Below are positions 12,001 to 23,588 of a stretch of 64,000 nucleotides of DNA, in pieces. Numbering within the stretch: the first letter of the stretch is position 1; the number at the start of each line of letters is the position of its first letter. Under the pieces are notes generated by a model that searched no databases, was not told the origin of the DNA, and saw only the letters and a program-made list of their open reading frames with translations. The stretch is from Theropithecus gelada (taxonomy: Eukaryota; Chordata; Mammalia; Primates; Cercopithecidae): the NCBI RefSeq assembly GCF_003255815.1, contig NC_037673.1, positions 13,059,603 to 13,123,602 of the forward strand, written 5' to 3'. Position numbers and translations under genes: made by a program.

Positions 12001-12916
12001 CTAAAATTTGCATGGAATCACAAAAGACCCAGAATAGCCAAAGTGATCCTGAGCAAAAAGAACAAAACTAGAGGAATCACATTACTTGATTTCAAATTAT
12101 ACTATAGAGCTATACTAACCAAAACTGTATGGTACTGACATAAAAAAAGACACATAGGCCAATGGAATAGAGAACCTAGAAATAAATCCCATATACCTAG
12201 AGTAAATTCATTTTTAATACAGGTGCCAAAACCTAAATTGGAGTAGAATAGTCTCTTCAATAAATGGTGCTGGGAAAACTGGATATCCAAATGCAGAATG
12301 AAGCTAAACCCCTAAATCTTGCCACACACAAAAATCAAATCAAAAAGGATTACAGATGTAAATCTAGTATCTCAACCCATAAATCTACTAAAACAAAACA
12401 TTGGGGAGACTCTGCAGGACATTGGTCTGGGCAAAGATTTCTTGAGTAATACCCCACAAGCACAGGTAATCAAAACAAAGATGGACAAATGGGATTACAT
12501 CAAGTGAAAAAGCTTCTGCACAGAAAAGGAAACAATCAACAAAGTCACGAGACAACCCACAGAATCGGAGATAATGTTTGCAAGCTATCTATCTGACAAG
12601 AGATCAATAACCAAAATATATGAGGACCTCAAACAAATCAATAAGAAAAAATATAATAATTCAATTTTAAAATGGGCAAAATATATGAATAGATATTTCT
12701 CAAAAGAATGCATACAAATGGAAAACAGGTATATGAAAAGGTGATCAATATCACTGATCATCAGAGACATGCAAATGCATACTCCAATATATATCATCTT
12801 AACCTAGTTCAAATGGCTTGTATCCAAAAGACAGGCAATAACGAATGTTGAAGAGGATATGGAGAAAAAGGAACCACTGTACACTACTGGTGGGAACGTA
12901 AATTAGTACAAATGAC
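9059..12916 (+). mobile_element. long decayed L1 (L1MA/L1PB-type): inter-ORF region and most of ORF2
   Basis: Starts in the region just after ORF1 (GAAGTTCTTCAATCAGAAAT, then CTCACTAGTAATAGTAAGTA), passes the inter-ORF block ending TTTAAAATAATGGGTTATAA at about 9350, and then runs through ORF2: endonuclease-region blocks (ACTTCAACACTCCAGTGTC at about 10022), the reverse-transcriptase region and the 3' third of ORF2. The catalytic FADD box of L1 reverse transcriptase appears as Leu-Ala-Asp-Asp at 11565-11576, with a stop or frame change every few dozen codons around it. The match stops near 12916 inside ORF2, so the 3' UTR and poly(A) are missing. A foldback at 9551-9669 interrupts the start of ORF2. 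It cannot be active. Confidence 0.88.
9551..9669. repeat. imperfect ~55-bp inverted repeat inside the L1
   Basis: 9551-9604 read in reverse complement resembles 9615-9669 along its length, sharing CATTGGAGA and TTTAGTT blocks and ending in the shared 18-mer AAGTATACATACATACTT (9587-9604 and 9615-9632). Only the right arm is in the expected L1 context (TTGAATGTAAACAAACTAAA, then CTCTCCAATGAAAAGAC), so the left arm is probably an inverted copy. The spacer is about 10 bases. Confidence 0.8.
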
Positions 12917-13070
12917 ATGTGTATTTATCTCATAACATAGTCTTAAAATATGTAAAATAAATAGAACTGAAAAGAGGAACTTAAAATTCCATATATTATC
13001 ATTAAAAGAAAAACAAACAGTAAAAAGTAAAAGCATCGACAAATATAACACAAGAAACGTGTACCGAATA

Positions 13071-13529
13071 TGTGAAAGGAAAATATCTTGGGGCCCCAAA
13101 ATCACTCAGGAAAACTCTAGCTGGAAACTTCTTAGGGCAAACCTCTCTCCCATTCTATTCAAAGTTAACCCTCTGCTCACTGAGATAGATGTGTATCTTT
13201 TTCCCTCCTTTGGAAAGGCTAATCAGAAACTCTAAAGAATGAAAGCATTGTGTCTCACCTATCTGTGGCCCAGAATCTCCCTTCCCACTTCAAGTCTTCC
13301 TTCCCTTGTTTCAAGCTGTCCCACCTTTCCAGACCGAACCAACAGACTTCTTACGTATGTTGATTGATGTCTCATGTCTCCCTAAAATGTATAAAACCAA
13401 GCTATTCCCTGACCAACTTGGGCACATGTTGTCAGGACTTCCTAAGGCTGTGTCATGGGCACATCCTCAACCTTGGCAAAATAAAATTTCTAAATTAATG
13501 AGAACTGTCTCAGATTTTTTGGGTTCACA
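13071..13529 (+). mobile_element. solo LTR, ERV1-type, copy A
   Basis: Begins TGTGAAAGGAAAATATCTTG and ends GGGTTCACA. Inside are CCTAAAATGTATAAAACCAA (TATA-like, about 13380), GGGCACATGTTGTCAGGAC, and a polyadenylation signal AATAAA near 13480 within CTTGGCAAAATAAAATTTC. This order is U3-R-U5 of a class I LTR on the + strand. The same family occurs reversed at 14328-14749. I could not find a convincing target duplication. I recognise the consensus but not its name with certainty. Confidence 0.75.
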
Positions 13530-14323
13530 AACATCACACCCAAAACTTCAGAATAATTTTCAAGCTCAAATGTAGTATCTATTACATGCAAAATCATTAC
13601 ATTTTCATGACAAAAAAACAAGCTTGACAAATTTTAAATCACGAAAATCTACATTTCAATTAGAAATAAAGATAATAAACACAGTATCATATTTTTGGTG
13701 TTTAAGGATTGTACCTGTGTTACTCAGGGTTCTCCAGATAAACCAAACCTAAAGACATGTACTTGTGTCTTTGTGTGTCCATTTCACCATGGGGAACATT
13801 TCCAGCAAAGTTTTAAACTCTTCTCGTTCTTTTCCTCATCAGAGAAGATTTATGTAAGTATCTTTTCTTATTACAAAGGCTGAGATGTCCTGTGATTTGC
13901 AGCCTACAAGCTAGAGAATGAGGAGAGCCAGTGATGTAATTCAGTTTGAGTTCAAGGGCCTGAGAACCAGAAGATGGAAGTCCTTGCTCAAGAAAAGAAA
14001 GCAAACATGCACTTCCTCTACCTTTTTGTTCTAGTCAAGCCCTCAACTGGTTGAATGATACCCACCCACACTGGGAAGGATGGCTCTTATCTCAGTCTAC
14101 AGATTCAAAGATTAAGGTCTTCTGGAAACACCTACCAGATGTAGGTGTTTGAAATAATGTTTTGCCAGCTATGTAGGCATCCCTTAGCAGTCAAATTGAC
14201 CCTTAAAATTAACCTTCACAGTACCTGTAAGTATACCAGAGTTAAATTAAATTATAGTTGATTAATAATGAAATTATGAAATATGAACACATATTAGACA
14301 CAGGCAAATAAGCCTGTGTGTAA
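13530..14323 (+). repeat. old interspersed repeat of unresolved class (about 13725-14225) and flanks
   Basis: The blocks TCAGGGTTCTCCAGATAAAC, GGCCTGAGAACCAGAAGATG, CCCTCAACTGGTTGAATGAT, ACCCACCCACACTGGGAAGG and AAAATTAACCTTCACAG in this order are familiar from a common mammalian interspersed repeat, but I cannot name the family reliably. The strand given is only that of my reading. It separates the two opposed LTRs. Confidence 0.5.
14126..14150. repeat. perfect 10-bp hairpin
   Basis: AAACACCTAC (14126-14135), loop CAGAT, GTAGGTGTTT (14141-14150). It lies inside the old repeat above, with no known role. Confidence 0.75.
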
Positions 14324-14327
14324 TAAG

Positions 14328-14749
14328 TGTGAACCCCCCAAATTCGAGATAGGTCTCAGTTAATTTAGAAACTTGATTTTGCCAAGATTGAGGATGCGCG
14401 CCCATGACACAGCCTCAGGAAGTCCTGACTACATGTACCCAAGGTGGGTGGGGCACAGCTTGGTTTCATACATTTTAGGGAGACATAAGACATCAATCAA
14501 TATATGTAAGAAGTACATTGGTTCCACCCAGAAAGGCATGGACAACTCCAGGGAAGGGAAGAGAAAAATGGCTGTACTCTTCTGAGTTTCTGATTACCCT
14601 TTCCAAAGGAGGCAATCAGAATATGCATTCAGTGAGCAGGGGAATAATTTTGAATAGAATGGGAAGCAAGTTTGCCCTGAGCAGTTTCCAGCTTGAATTT
14701 TCCTTTTAGCTTAGTGATTTTTGCGGGCCCAAGATATTTTCCTTTCGCA
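14328..14749 (-). mobile_element. solo LTR, same ERV1-type family, copy B, antisense
   Basis: The reverse complement of the 13071-13529 family: left end TGTGAACCCC, then TTTAGAAACTTGATTTTGCC (reversed poly(A)-signal region), CATTTTAGGGAGACATAAGA, and right end AAGATATTTTCCTTTCGCA. The 4-base word TAAG flanks it at 14324-14327 and 14750-14753, the 4-bp duplication expected for class I ERVs. The TATA and AATAAA positions are degraded. Confidence 0.78.
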
Positions 14750-14753
14750 TAAG

Positions 14754-16351
14754 AAATGTAATAAACTACTTGTGTTTAAAAGGCAAGAATCACAAAATCA
14801 ATAACTAAGCATAAGCCCATGGGATTAAAGAGAGAAAACTAAATAGATTTTAAAAAGCAAGAAATGAATGTAAATACAAAAATTAATGAAATAGGGAAAA
14901 CAGACTAGAGAGAATCAACAAAGGCAAAATAATAATATTAGTGACATTTTAATAAAACAGGAAGTTGCTTGATGTCTGGTGATATGAATCAGGAAGAAAT
15001 AAGAAAAATTGGACAAACTAATGACAAACATGAAAGATAACTACAGATTATTCAGACAATGAAAAGCATTAAAAAGTGATCTATTGAATAATTGTTTGCC
15101 CAAAAAAATAAACAAAAATGGCAAAATTCTTAGCATTAATTTAAATAATCCTCCTTCTAGTGAGATTATTAATGCTATATTACCAAAATAAATCTCAAAA
15201 GAAAACAGATAGTCCTAGTTAGCTTTCTTCAGCAGAGGGAAGCGGCAGACTGTATTGTCAAAGTTACGGTTATTTCTTTATTTAAATAATAAAAGACTTT
15301 GTGTCCCTTCTTTCTTTTCATTATTACATGTCTGAACTTTGCTCAATGGAAAAGCATTCTTCCCCAACTTTATTTCTAAGAAAGCATTGCTGTGTTAATT
15401 GTCACAAACAACTGGTAATAATTGAAAAAATTTTAAGGTACTTTCTTTCGTAGGTTCTTTTGGTTGTTTCCCCTGAAACAGAGACTGAGACAGAAATGCT
15501 TGCTGATTAAGTACAAGAGTGTTCTTAGAAGGGAAGTGAGATTTCTCAGACAGACAAGGAAAAAAATATCTAAGCAAGAATCAGCCTGATACCGTAGAGA
15601 ACTTTAAAGCTGAATTGTGTCAAAATGTATTTTTTTCCATGCATCAGGGAGCTGTCCTTTTCCCCGTTGTGGAGGGTGGAGGGTGAGTACTGGAGATGAC
15701 AGAGCCTTGCTGGCTGGTGAGGAAGATCCTGTTTGGACAGGGCACCTCTTTAAAGAGGGCAGCCATCACTCACAGCAACTAGTAAACAGGGCATGGGCTG
15801 GTTAGTGGTTAGCAGAATCTAGAAGGAAACCAAGAGCATCCTTATCCAGGAGCAATACAAAAACAATGATCATACTTTTCTTTCTCACTTCAAGCACACA
15901 TTCTAGAGGACATACTGAAACCTCTCAAGGCAGAATTTCAGGGAACTTTGTCCTAAAGTCATCTTCTAATCTTTCCCGGGTCTTGTAGTGTTTATTCATT
16001 TAATCCCTTATCAACAAATGATATTCTCCCAATACTCCATGAGTTTCCAGGGCCTATATGTGCTTTTCTGTATTTCCAATATGACATTCATGACAATTTG
16101 GATATTTTAATAACATTTATTTTAGGGACTGTGGAAGGAGTGTCACACAATTTCATAGTGTGAAACTTCTAGCTTATTTAAAATTTATAGTAAGCCATTC
16201 AGACCATGTCCTACCCTTTAAAATACTGCCATATTATCTGTAAAGCTGTGCAAAAGCAAGAGTAAAGCATAGGCAAGAATCCATAAGAAGATGAATGTTC
16301 TTGTTTCCAAATGCACACTTCCACATACACATACACAGGCACTCACACTCA
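14754..16351. other. unassigned sequence
   Basis: No gene or named repeat recognised. The last 40 bases are CA-rich (CATACACATACACAGG, CTCACACTCACACAC) and formed the target of the THE1 insertion. Confidence 0.5.
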
Positions 16352-16356
16352 CACAC

Positions 16357-16720
16357 TGGATTATTTTGTTTTCACACTGCCGATAAAGACATACCTGAGG
16401 CTGGGCAATTTTAAAAAATAAAGAGGTTTACTTGGACTTAGAGTTCTACATGACTGGGGAAGCCTCTCAGTCATGGTGGAAGGCAAGGAGGAGCAAGTCA
16501 CATCTTACACAGATGGTAGCAGGCAAAGGGAGAATGAGGAAGATGTAAAAGTGGAAACCCCTGATAAAACCACACTTATTTACTACCATGAGAACAGTAT
16601 GGGGGCAACCATCCCCATGATTCAGTTATCTCTCAACTGGTCCCTCCCACAACAGGTGGGAACTATGGGAGTATAATTCAAGATGAGATTTAGGTGGAGA
16701 CACAGAGCCAGACAATATCA
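16357..16720 (-). repeat. THE1 3' LTR
   Basis: Left-hand LTR as drawn. AAGACATACCTGAGGCTGGG at its left and GACAATATCA at its right are the reversed 3' and 5' ends of a THE1 LTR. It pairs with 18319-18683. Confidence 0.92.
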
Positions 16721-17871
16721 TTCCACCCCTGGCCCCTACCAAATCTTATGTCCTCACATTTCAAAACCAATCATGCCTTCCCAGTAGTCCCTTAAAGTCT
16801 TAACTCATTTCAGCATTAACTCAGAAGTCCACAGTCCAAAGTCTCATCTGAGACAAGGTAAGTCTCATCCACCTATGAGCCTGTAAAATCAAGGCAAGCT
16901 AGTTATTTCCTAGACACAATAGGGGTACAGACATTTGGTAAATACAATCATTTCAAATGAGAGAAATTGGCCAAAAAAGAAAAGGAGCTACAGGGCCCAT
17001 GCAAGTCTGAAACCCAACAGGGCAGTCAAATCTTAAAGCTCCAAAATGATTTCCTTTCACTTCATGTCTCCCATCCAAGTCATGCTGATGCAAGAGGTGA
17101 GTTCCCATGGTCTTGGGAAGTTCTGCCTCTGTGGCTTTGCAGGGTACAGACTCTCTCCCAGTTGCTTTCATGGACTTGTATGGAATGTTTGTGGTTTTTC
17201 CAGGCACGTGGTGCAAGCTGTTGGTAGGTCTACCATTCTGGGTTCTGGAGGATACTTTAATCCTGTTAACGCTGGGTTCTTTTTCTCATAGCTCCACTAG
17301 GCAGTGCCCCAGTAGGGACTCAGTGTGGGGATTCTGACCCTACATTTTCCTTCTGCACTGCCTTAGCAGAGGTTTTCCATGAGAACCCTGCTCCTGCAGC
17401 AAACTTCTGCCTGGGTATCCAGGCATTTCCATATATCTTCTGAAATCTAGGTGGAAGTTCCCAAACCTCAATTTTGACTTCTGTGTACCCACAGACTCAA
17501 CATCACATGGAAGTTGTCAAGGCTTGGGGCTTGCACCATCCAAAGCCACTGCTCGAGTTGTATGTTGGCCCCTTTCAGCCATGGCTGGAGTGCCTGGGAC
17601 ACAGGGCACCAAGTCCCTAGGCTGCACACAGCACAGGGACCCTGGGCCCAGCCCAGGAAACCTCTTTTTAATTCTAGACCTCAGTGCCTGTAATGGGAGG
17701 GGCTACCATGAAAACATCTGACATGCCCTAGATACATTTTTCTCATTGTCTTGGGGATTAGTATTCAGCTTCTGGATACTTATGCCAATGTCTATAGCCT
17801 GCTTGGATTTCTCCTCAGAAAATGGGATTTTCTTTGTTATCACATTGTCAGCCTACAAATTTTCCAAACTT

Positions 17872-18222
17872 TTATGCTGTGTCCCTTTTAAAACTGAATG
17901 CCTTTAACAGCACCCAAGTCACTTCTTGAATGCTTTGCTGCTTAGAAATTTCTCCTGCCAAATACCCTAAATCATCTCTCTCAAGTTCAAAGTTCCGCAA
18001 ATCTCTAGGGCAGGGGTAAAATGCTGCCAGTCTGTTTGCTAAAACATAACAACAGTCATCTTTACTACAGTTTCCAACAAGTTCCTCATCTTCATCTGAG
18101 ACCACCTCATCTTGGACCTCATTGTCCATATTACTATCAACATTCTGGGCAAAGCCATTCAACAAGTCTCTAGGGAGTTTCAAACTTTTCCACATTTTCC
18201 TTTCTTCTTCTGAGCCCTCCAA
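17872..18222 (-). pseudogene. MaLR internal reading frame (116 codons)
   Basis: An open frame beginning ~97 bases inside the internal region from the 5' LTR, the position of a gag-like leader product. The predicted chain is acidic near residues 30-50 (DNEVQDEVVSDEDEEL) and ends in a more hydrophobic helical part, with PCPRDLRNFELERDDLGYL near residues 70-90. The same frame, position and residue pattern recur in the two MST proviruses at 30819-31124 and 42784-43038. I know of no function. MaLR internals are described as having little similarity to retroviral proteins, and no protease, reverse transcriptase or integrase is present. It is probably a decayed remnant, not an expressed protein. Confidence 0.6.
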
Positions 18223-18318
18223 ACTGTTCCAACCTCTGTCTCTTACCCAGTTGCAAAGTCACTTCCACATTTTCAGGTATCTTTTCAGCAATGCCCCACT
18301 CTACTGGTACCAATTTAC

Positions 18319-18683
18319 TCTATTAGTTTGTTTTCATGCTGCTGCAAAAGAAATACCTGAGACTGGGAAATGTACAAAATGAAGAGGTTTAACTGGACTT
18401 ACAGTTCCACATGGCTGGAAAAGCCTCACAATCATGCTGGAAGGCAAGGAGGAATAAATCACATCTTGTATTGATGGCAGCAGGCAAAAAGAGAATGAGG
18501 ATGATGCAAAAGCGGAGACCCCCAGGAAAATCATCAAATCTTGTGAGATTTATTCACTATCACAAGAACAGTACTGGTGAAACCACCCCCATGATTCAAT
18601 TATCTCCCACAGGCTCCCTCCCACAAGATGTGGGAATTATGGGAGTACAATTCAAGATGAGATTTGGGAGCCAAACCATATCA
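18319..18683 (-). repeat. THE1 5' LTR
   Basis: Right-hand LTR as drawn (upstream in element orientation). It runs from TCTATTAGTTTG to GCCAAACCATATCA. The promoter and polyadenylation sites of the element would lie here, pointing leftwards. Confidence 0.92.
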
Positions 18684-18925
18684 CACACTTCACAGCAATC
18701 TCAACCTGGTGAAAACTTTCAAAAGAATTCTAAACTCTCTGCTCTTTTTCTGGTTAAAGAAAGATTGCATCAAGGTATTCTATCTATCACTTACTTCTTT
18801 ATTCCACTGATTGGGCAGCAGTTAAAAATTCCAGTAGTAACGGGATACAACTGCTACGGGTAGTTAGACAGGCAAGAGAAGACTTGCAGACCAAGAGAAG
18901 ATTATTGTCCTCCACCCACTAGGAA

Positions 18926-19559
18926 TGTCAGGTGATGGTTTGACCATTATCACATTACCAGCACCAGGAAGAGACAAGCTCCTGCTGATCCACAGCTGTT
19001 AACATTAAAGTGTTAATTGAATGCAGGCACCTCACCTGGAAGAGGCAAAAGGGATTCCAATAAAATCTCAGGTATTGGGCGAGTGAGCCCAGGCATATGG
19101 TCATTAAGAGACACAGTGGCAGGGAAGGTGGTATGCTCACCTTCCAGGGGCACTCCATTGGAAAAAGGAAGAAAGCCTCAAATGGGCAAGCATACAACTT
19201 CCTAAACACAGGCGTGTGCTCAATTTCCAAGCGTAAGAAAAGAACTGCGCATGCCGGCAGCCCACCCTCAGGAAAGAATCATGGGAAAGGGGTGCAAGAT
19301 GCCAGCCTACAAAGTCCTAGGATCACGGTTAAATGGGGCACTTGTTCTTCAAGTCACCCACTTGAATCTCTTCTAAGTGCACTTTCCTTTCTTTCCTGAT
19401 CTAAAGCTTTTTAAATGAACTTCCACTCGTGTTTTGAAACTTGCCTTGGTCGCATTTTCTGCTTGATGCCCCTCAGTCAAATTCTTTCTTCTGAGGAGGC
19501 AAGAAATGAGGTCGCTGCAGACACACATGGATTCGCTGCTGGTAACTCAGATGCCTGCC
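18926..19559 (+). mobile_element. solo LTR, primate ERV1-type
   Basis: Starts TGTCAGGTGATGGTTTGACC and ends near GATTCGCTGCTGGTAAC. Internal landmarks are CACCTCACCTGGAAGAGGC, AAGAACTGCGCATGCCGGC, a CTAAAGCTTTTTAAATGAAC block where the family has AATAAA, and TTCTTTCTTCTGAGGAGGC near the 3' end. I associate this consensus with primate LTRs of the PRIMA4/PrimLTR79 kind, but the name is uncertain. The poly(A) signal is mutated here. No clean target duplication was found. Confidence 0.65.
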
Positions 19560-20107
19560 ACCAGTAACACAACCAAAAATATATTTTACTGTCATACCAT
19601 TTTTTAAAATTTTGGAATATCTAGTATTTCCAGATTATTTTTTAAAACTTAACTTTATAATTTTGCTTTAGAAGTTCTACAAAAGTGAGCCATGCAGTGC
19701 CACCAGAGGAGACTGTCACATCACCTCAGAGGCTACTACTTGGGTAGAAAGCATGAAAACACATCAAAGATCCATTTCCTTCTCAGCCTTTTCTCTTTTC
19801 AAAGAAAATAAGTCCCCAGAGGACTAAAATATGCCAATGAATAATAACAGAAGAATTTTTCAAACCTTAAGACGTTGTGGTTAAAATTAATTTTTCTTAT
19901 AGACATTTAGATTATAAATAACAAAATAAATGCCTTACTGTATTAAAAGATAAAATCCATAAAAATTTATAAAAGTTCCCCCATCATAATGTTCTTAACA
20001 AGATAATGTCGAGGAGAGTTGAAGCCTTCAGTAAAGACATAGAGAGTTTAAGAAAACTAATTTCATCAGCCAGTGCCCTGGCCTCTAGAATCATTGCTAT
20101 TAGGAAT

Positions 20108-20165
20108 TGTTTTATTATATCATTACAGAGCCTTGTTGTTTTATTATATCATTACAGAGCCTTGT
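20108..20165. repeat. perfect 29-bp tandem duplication
   Basis: Two identical adjacent copies, 20108-20136 and 20137-20165, each starting TGTTTTATTATATC and ending AGAGCCTTGT. Zero mismatches suggests a recent event. Confidence 0.93.
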
Positions 20166-20284
20166 AAGTGACCAATCCACTCCAAAGTCACAGGTCAGGT
20201 TAATAAGTTTAAGCAATTTAGCAGGTCACCTCCAATAGTAAGAATAATACTGGTAATATAATAAATAATGACAGTGTCAGTGAC

Positions 20285-20430
20285 AGCAATTCTATTCGTT
20301 TTTCTAAATGCTTATTCATTTAAACTGTAAAACTCACAATTTTTACAGATGAAAAGAACAAAGAATTTAAGTAAGTTGTCCAAGTCCACCTTCTTAGTAA
20401 ATGTTGCAACTGAGATTCAAACACCCAAAA
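20285..20430 (-). mobile_element. MIR fragment, antisense
   Basis: TTTTTACAGATGAAAAGAAC, then AATTTAAGTAAGTTGTCCAA and AACTGAGATTCAAACACCC follow the reversed MIR core order (CATTTTACAGATGAGGAAAC, TTAAGTAACTTGCCCAAGG, GGGATTCGAACCC). It is a tRNA-derived mammalian SINE, heavily diverged. Confidence 0.6.
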
Positions 20431-21721
20431 ATTTGTTCAGTATGTAAAGGTTTGTTCAGGTTGTTCAGTAAGAATTTCTCTTATACAGTATAGGTAAAGA
20501 AAAGCTCGGCACAGTCAAGGAAAGCAGTAGAGAGAGCTAAGCTTATGGGCGTGAGGCAGGGAAATTGCGTAGAAAAGGATTTGACAGCACTGAAGGTATG
20601 AGATTCACACTACTCACAGTGTAGAGAGACCCAAAATTCAAAATATGGATTTCATAAACAATTGCAAATACTTGAAGACAAAGAAAGAAAATGGACATCA
20701 ACCCAGAATTCCACGCACAGCCAAATCTTTGCATAAGAGTTAAGAAGAATGGACATTTTTCATTTATTTCTTTGCCTTCATTTACCAACAGCCTTAAATC
20801 AAGCCGAGTTTATGATGCCAGTTTCAGTTCACTAAGGCTCAGCCCTTCTTCCTGGTTCTCTGTGGTTCTTGGCTCCGCACTCTGGGTCAGCCTTCCTCTT
20901 CATTGAACTGAGCTCTTATTTTCAGAAAAGTAGCAAAGATCTTTCTGAGGTGGTAACCAAGGGCTTTACATCACCCCCTTGCGTTTCTCTTTACCATGTT
21001 TTCCTGCTAGAACTCTGGATCATATCTGTCTTAGAAGTCATTATTTAACTTGAGAATTGCCAGCCATCTGGAGAGGGTGGGGATGAGAAAGAGCTTTATT
21101 TTCCAATTCAGCAAGCCCTGGCTTCTTTATATTTAGCTCATTTCTTTCTGTCTTATATTTCCTGCACAGCAAGAAGTAGTCAATGCTTCCTGGAAATCTT
21201 CTTTGCTAAGTTTTAAAGTTCATTAAATATATATATCCTATTTTTCACAATGTGGGTTACAGCATTGCCAAATTACCACCACTCTCTAATAAGGGTCTTC
21301 ATTCCCCAGTTTCCAGTGTACATTCTCATCTTTGTTCAATCCCTCACTGAGAGCCTCCTCCATACCTTTATACATTTAATATTTTGCTTGGGCCCCTTCT
21401 AAATTTCACTTAACAGTTTCCTCAAGCTTCCCCAAGGCTATTTAGGCTGCCTTTTGGCATACAATCCAAAATGCATGCAACATATGCCTAAAAGTTAGCA
21501 AAAACCACCATTGTTTCTAGGTAGTTGATATTTGTGTTCCTTACTTTATTCCATATCATACTTGGATTTTGTTTCCATCCTTGACAGATTTATCTTTGTG
21601 GTATTGCAATTTGTTACTATAATACCTCAGCATTGGTATACAATCTAAGAAATGCCATAAGAAAACATATTTCAGTGTTTATGGTAATTATATGCATGGC
21701 TTAAACATTTTTTTCTTATTT

Positions 21722-21975
21722 TTTCTTTTTTTTTTTAGACATGGTTTCACTCTGTTGCCTAGGCTTTAGTGCATTGGTGTGATCCCTGCACCCTCAACCT
21801 CCCAAGCTCAAGTGATCCTCTGCCTCAGCCGCTTGAGTACCTAGGGCCACAGGCGCACACCACCATACTCAGCTAATTTTTAATTTTTTGTAGAGATGGG
21901 ATCTTACCATGTTGCTCAGGCTTGTCTCAAACTCCTGGGTTCCAGCCTCCCAAAGTGTTGGGATTGCAGTAATGA
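21722..21975 (-). mobile_element. AluJ, antisense
   Basis: A poly(T) start, then GTTTCACTCTGTTGCCTAGG, CTCAAGTGATCCTCTGCCTC, TTTTTTGTAGAGATGGGATC and CCTCCCAAAGTGTTGGGATT. The TAGAGATGGG and CTCAAGTGATCC wording is AluJ-like. About 20 bases are deleted before the last block, and the right edge is ragged. Confidence 0.85.
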
Positions 21976-22600
21976 TCCATCAGCTCAAACATCTCTTTCA
22001 ATACCTCATATTGAATTCCTCTTATTGAATGTTCAAAGGGAAAAATTAAAAACGTGTGTCAGAACTAACTTGTTTATATTCCATCTAAATACCGTAAGCT
22101 TTACTTTACTTTTTTATTGTTTTTAATATGCTGCCTAGAAATCTTGATTGATAAATTTGCAACTGACTTCTGAGAACTGTAGAAAACCTTAAGGAATAAC
22201 TTGTCTCCCAAGGTAATCTTATTCCAGACTTTATCCAACGTTTATTTTTCATGTGCTTCAGTTTCCTACATTTATTTGCTCCACCTACACAAGTATTTAT
22301 TTTGTTGTACCCACACAATATGGCACATTGTAAACTAATTCAAGTGATTTTCAAGTGATTTTCGCAATGAAGTTGACTCTACACAGGAGTAATACAGGAG
22401 TTATTAAGAAATAATTTGTAGTCAACTAGAAAGGGTAAAGGTTCTTGGGGGAATTTTTTAAAATATAAAAACAGCTCTGGAAACATTTCTTTTCTAACAG
22501 CAAGGCGGCCTGAGAAACCAGGCCGGCAAGTATTGATACGCAAATACGGACGATTAGAAACTAGGTCCATCCAACATAGCGATTCCCACCCTCTTCTCCT
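21976..22600. other. unassigned sequence
   Basis: No gene or named repeat recognised. Confidence 0.45.
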
Positions 22601-22865
22601 TGCCACCATGTGTGCCAGGTGTCATGGCTGCCTCCAGATAATACGGCCAGTGTGAGACATCATGGTGGCCCATTATTTGCATATTAAAAGCTAAGGTGGG
22701 AGGGCCAGGTTTTTTGTGGGCTACATGAATGACATACCTGGTCAAACCAATCCCCTGGGCCCAATGCAAATAAGACACTGCCTCCTCCAGCCTCCCAATA
22801 TAACTGACTATGTTTGCACCATATACAGGGGTTTTCTCTCTCTGCTTGGAGCCCCCCTCCCTCTG
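22600..22865 (+). mobile_element. possible ERV LTR fragment
   Basis: CATTATTTGCATATTAAAAG, GTCAAACCAATCCCCTGGGC, CCTCCCAATATAACTGAC and TTTTCTCTCTCTGCTTGGAG in this order resemble the U3-R part of a class I LTR, including ATTTGCAT octamer-like and CCAAT-like words. The family is not recalled with confidence, and termini were not found. Confidence 0.4.
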
Positions 22866-23382
22866 GAACAAAATTTTAGAAAAACCTAATATACATTTTC
22901 TGTTTTTAATGCAACAAGACAGATTTGTCACATTATGCAAGTTATTCTATTGGGTCATTTGTTACAGGAAACATTATTATTCCAGATGCTGTTACTACTC
23001 TGCTCTACTCAAAGTCTAATGCTTCTATCCAACCTACTGCCAGAGAACAAACTTAACCAGATTTGCCTAAGTGCAAGGTGGCTGTTGATTTATGTTTCTC
23101 CCAGCACTTAGTATTGTTGACTTCTGCACAGTCCCCTGATTTAGTTGATCCAAATCAACTACTAAAGTCCCTACCCAAGCCATTAGAGCTAAAGTATAGT
23201 TTAGTATTTTCTAGACTTAGATTCAAGCCCGGGGAACAGGTTATAAACATGCAGCATGCCTGGGGTCTCAACCCAAACAATGAGTTCTTAGTTGTCACAT
23301 ATCTGCACAAGGTGAACATTGTTTTTTATTTATGCCTGCTTTAAAAGCGAAGCTCTGCATTTAAAATAACATATCCCCCTTA
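22866..23382. other. unassigned sequence
   Basis: An open frame at 23063-23344 has no recognisable domain. It may be ERV-derived internal sequence following the LTR-like block, but I cannot support that. Confidence 0.4.
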
Positions 23383-23412
23383 AACACACACACACACACA
23401 TATACACACAAC
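23383..23412. repeat. (AC)n microsatellite
   Basis: Short AC run with a TATA interruption at 23401. Confidence 0.9.
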
Positions 23413-23588
23413 CTGCAACTGAGAAAGGCAAGAAGCAAGAGATGAAAGACATTTTTGATGTCTTATTAACAAAATGTCTAGGCCTTAGCATGCATTGGTT
23501 ATTTACATGGCAAACTGGTGTCTCAGAATCACTAATTTTAATGAATAAGATACAAAGGGGAAATTGATTTCATATATATACACACTAT

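Larger units (their letters stand above)
16357..18683 (-). mobile_element. complete THE1 provirus (ERVL-MaLR), antisense, both LTRs
   Basis: Two ~365-bp LTRs in the same orientation flank ~1.6 kb of MaLR internal sequence, the expected THE1 layout. In element order (right to left): 5' LTR 18319-18683, internal 16721-18318, 3' LTR 16357-16720. A 5-bp duplication CACAC sits exactly at both outer edges (16352-16356 and 18684-18688), as expected for MaLR integration. The element has not recombined to a solo LTR, which is the usual fate. Internal sequence keeps one partial reading frame (17872-18222). Confidence 0.93.
19560..21720. other. mostly unassigned sequence
   Basis: No gene recognised. 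It contains a perfect 29-bp tandem duplication (20108-20165) and a MIR-like fragment (20285-20430), listed separately. The rest shows no named repeat. Confidence 0.5.

Noticed and set aside
11947..12507. Open frames of about 62 codons with L1 ORF2-like residues
   Set aside because: They are fragments of the decayed L1 ORF2 between stops; reported as part of the L1, not as genes.
13088..13099. 12-bp palindrome TTGGGGCCCCAA
   Set aside because: It belongs to the 5' end of the LTR family and is partly shared by the 14328-14749 copy, so it is not a separate site.
23063..23344. 93-codon frame next to an LTR-like block
   Set aside because: Considered as ERV internal coding, but no gag, protease, polymerase or envelope motif is visible.
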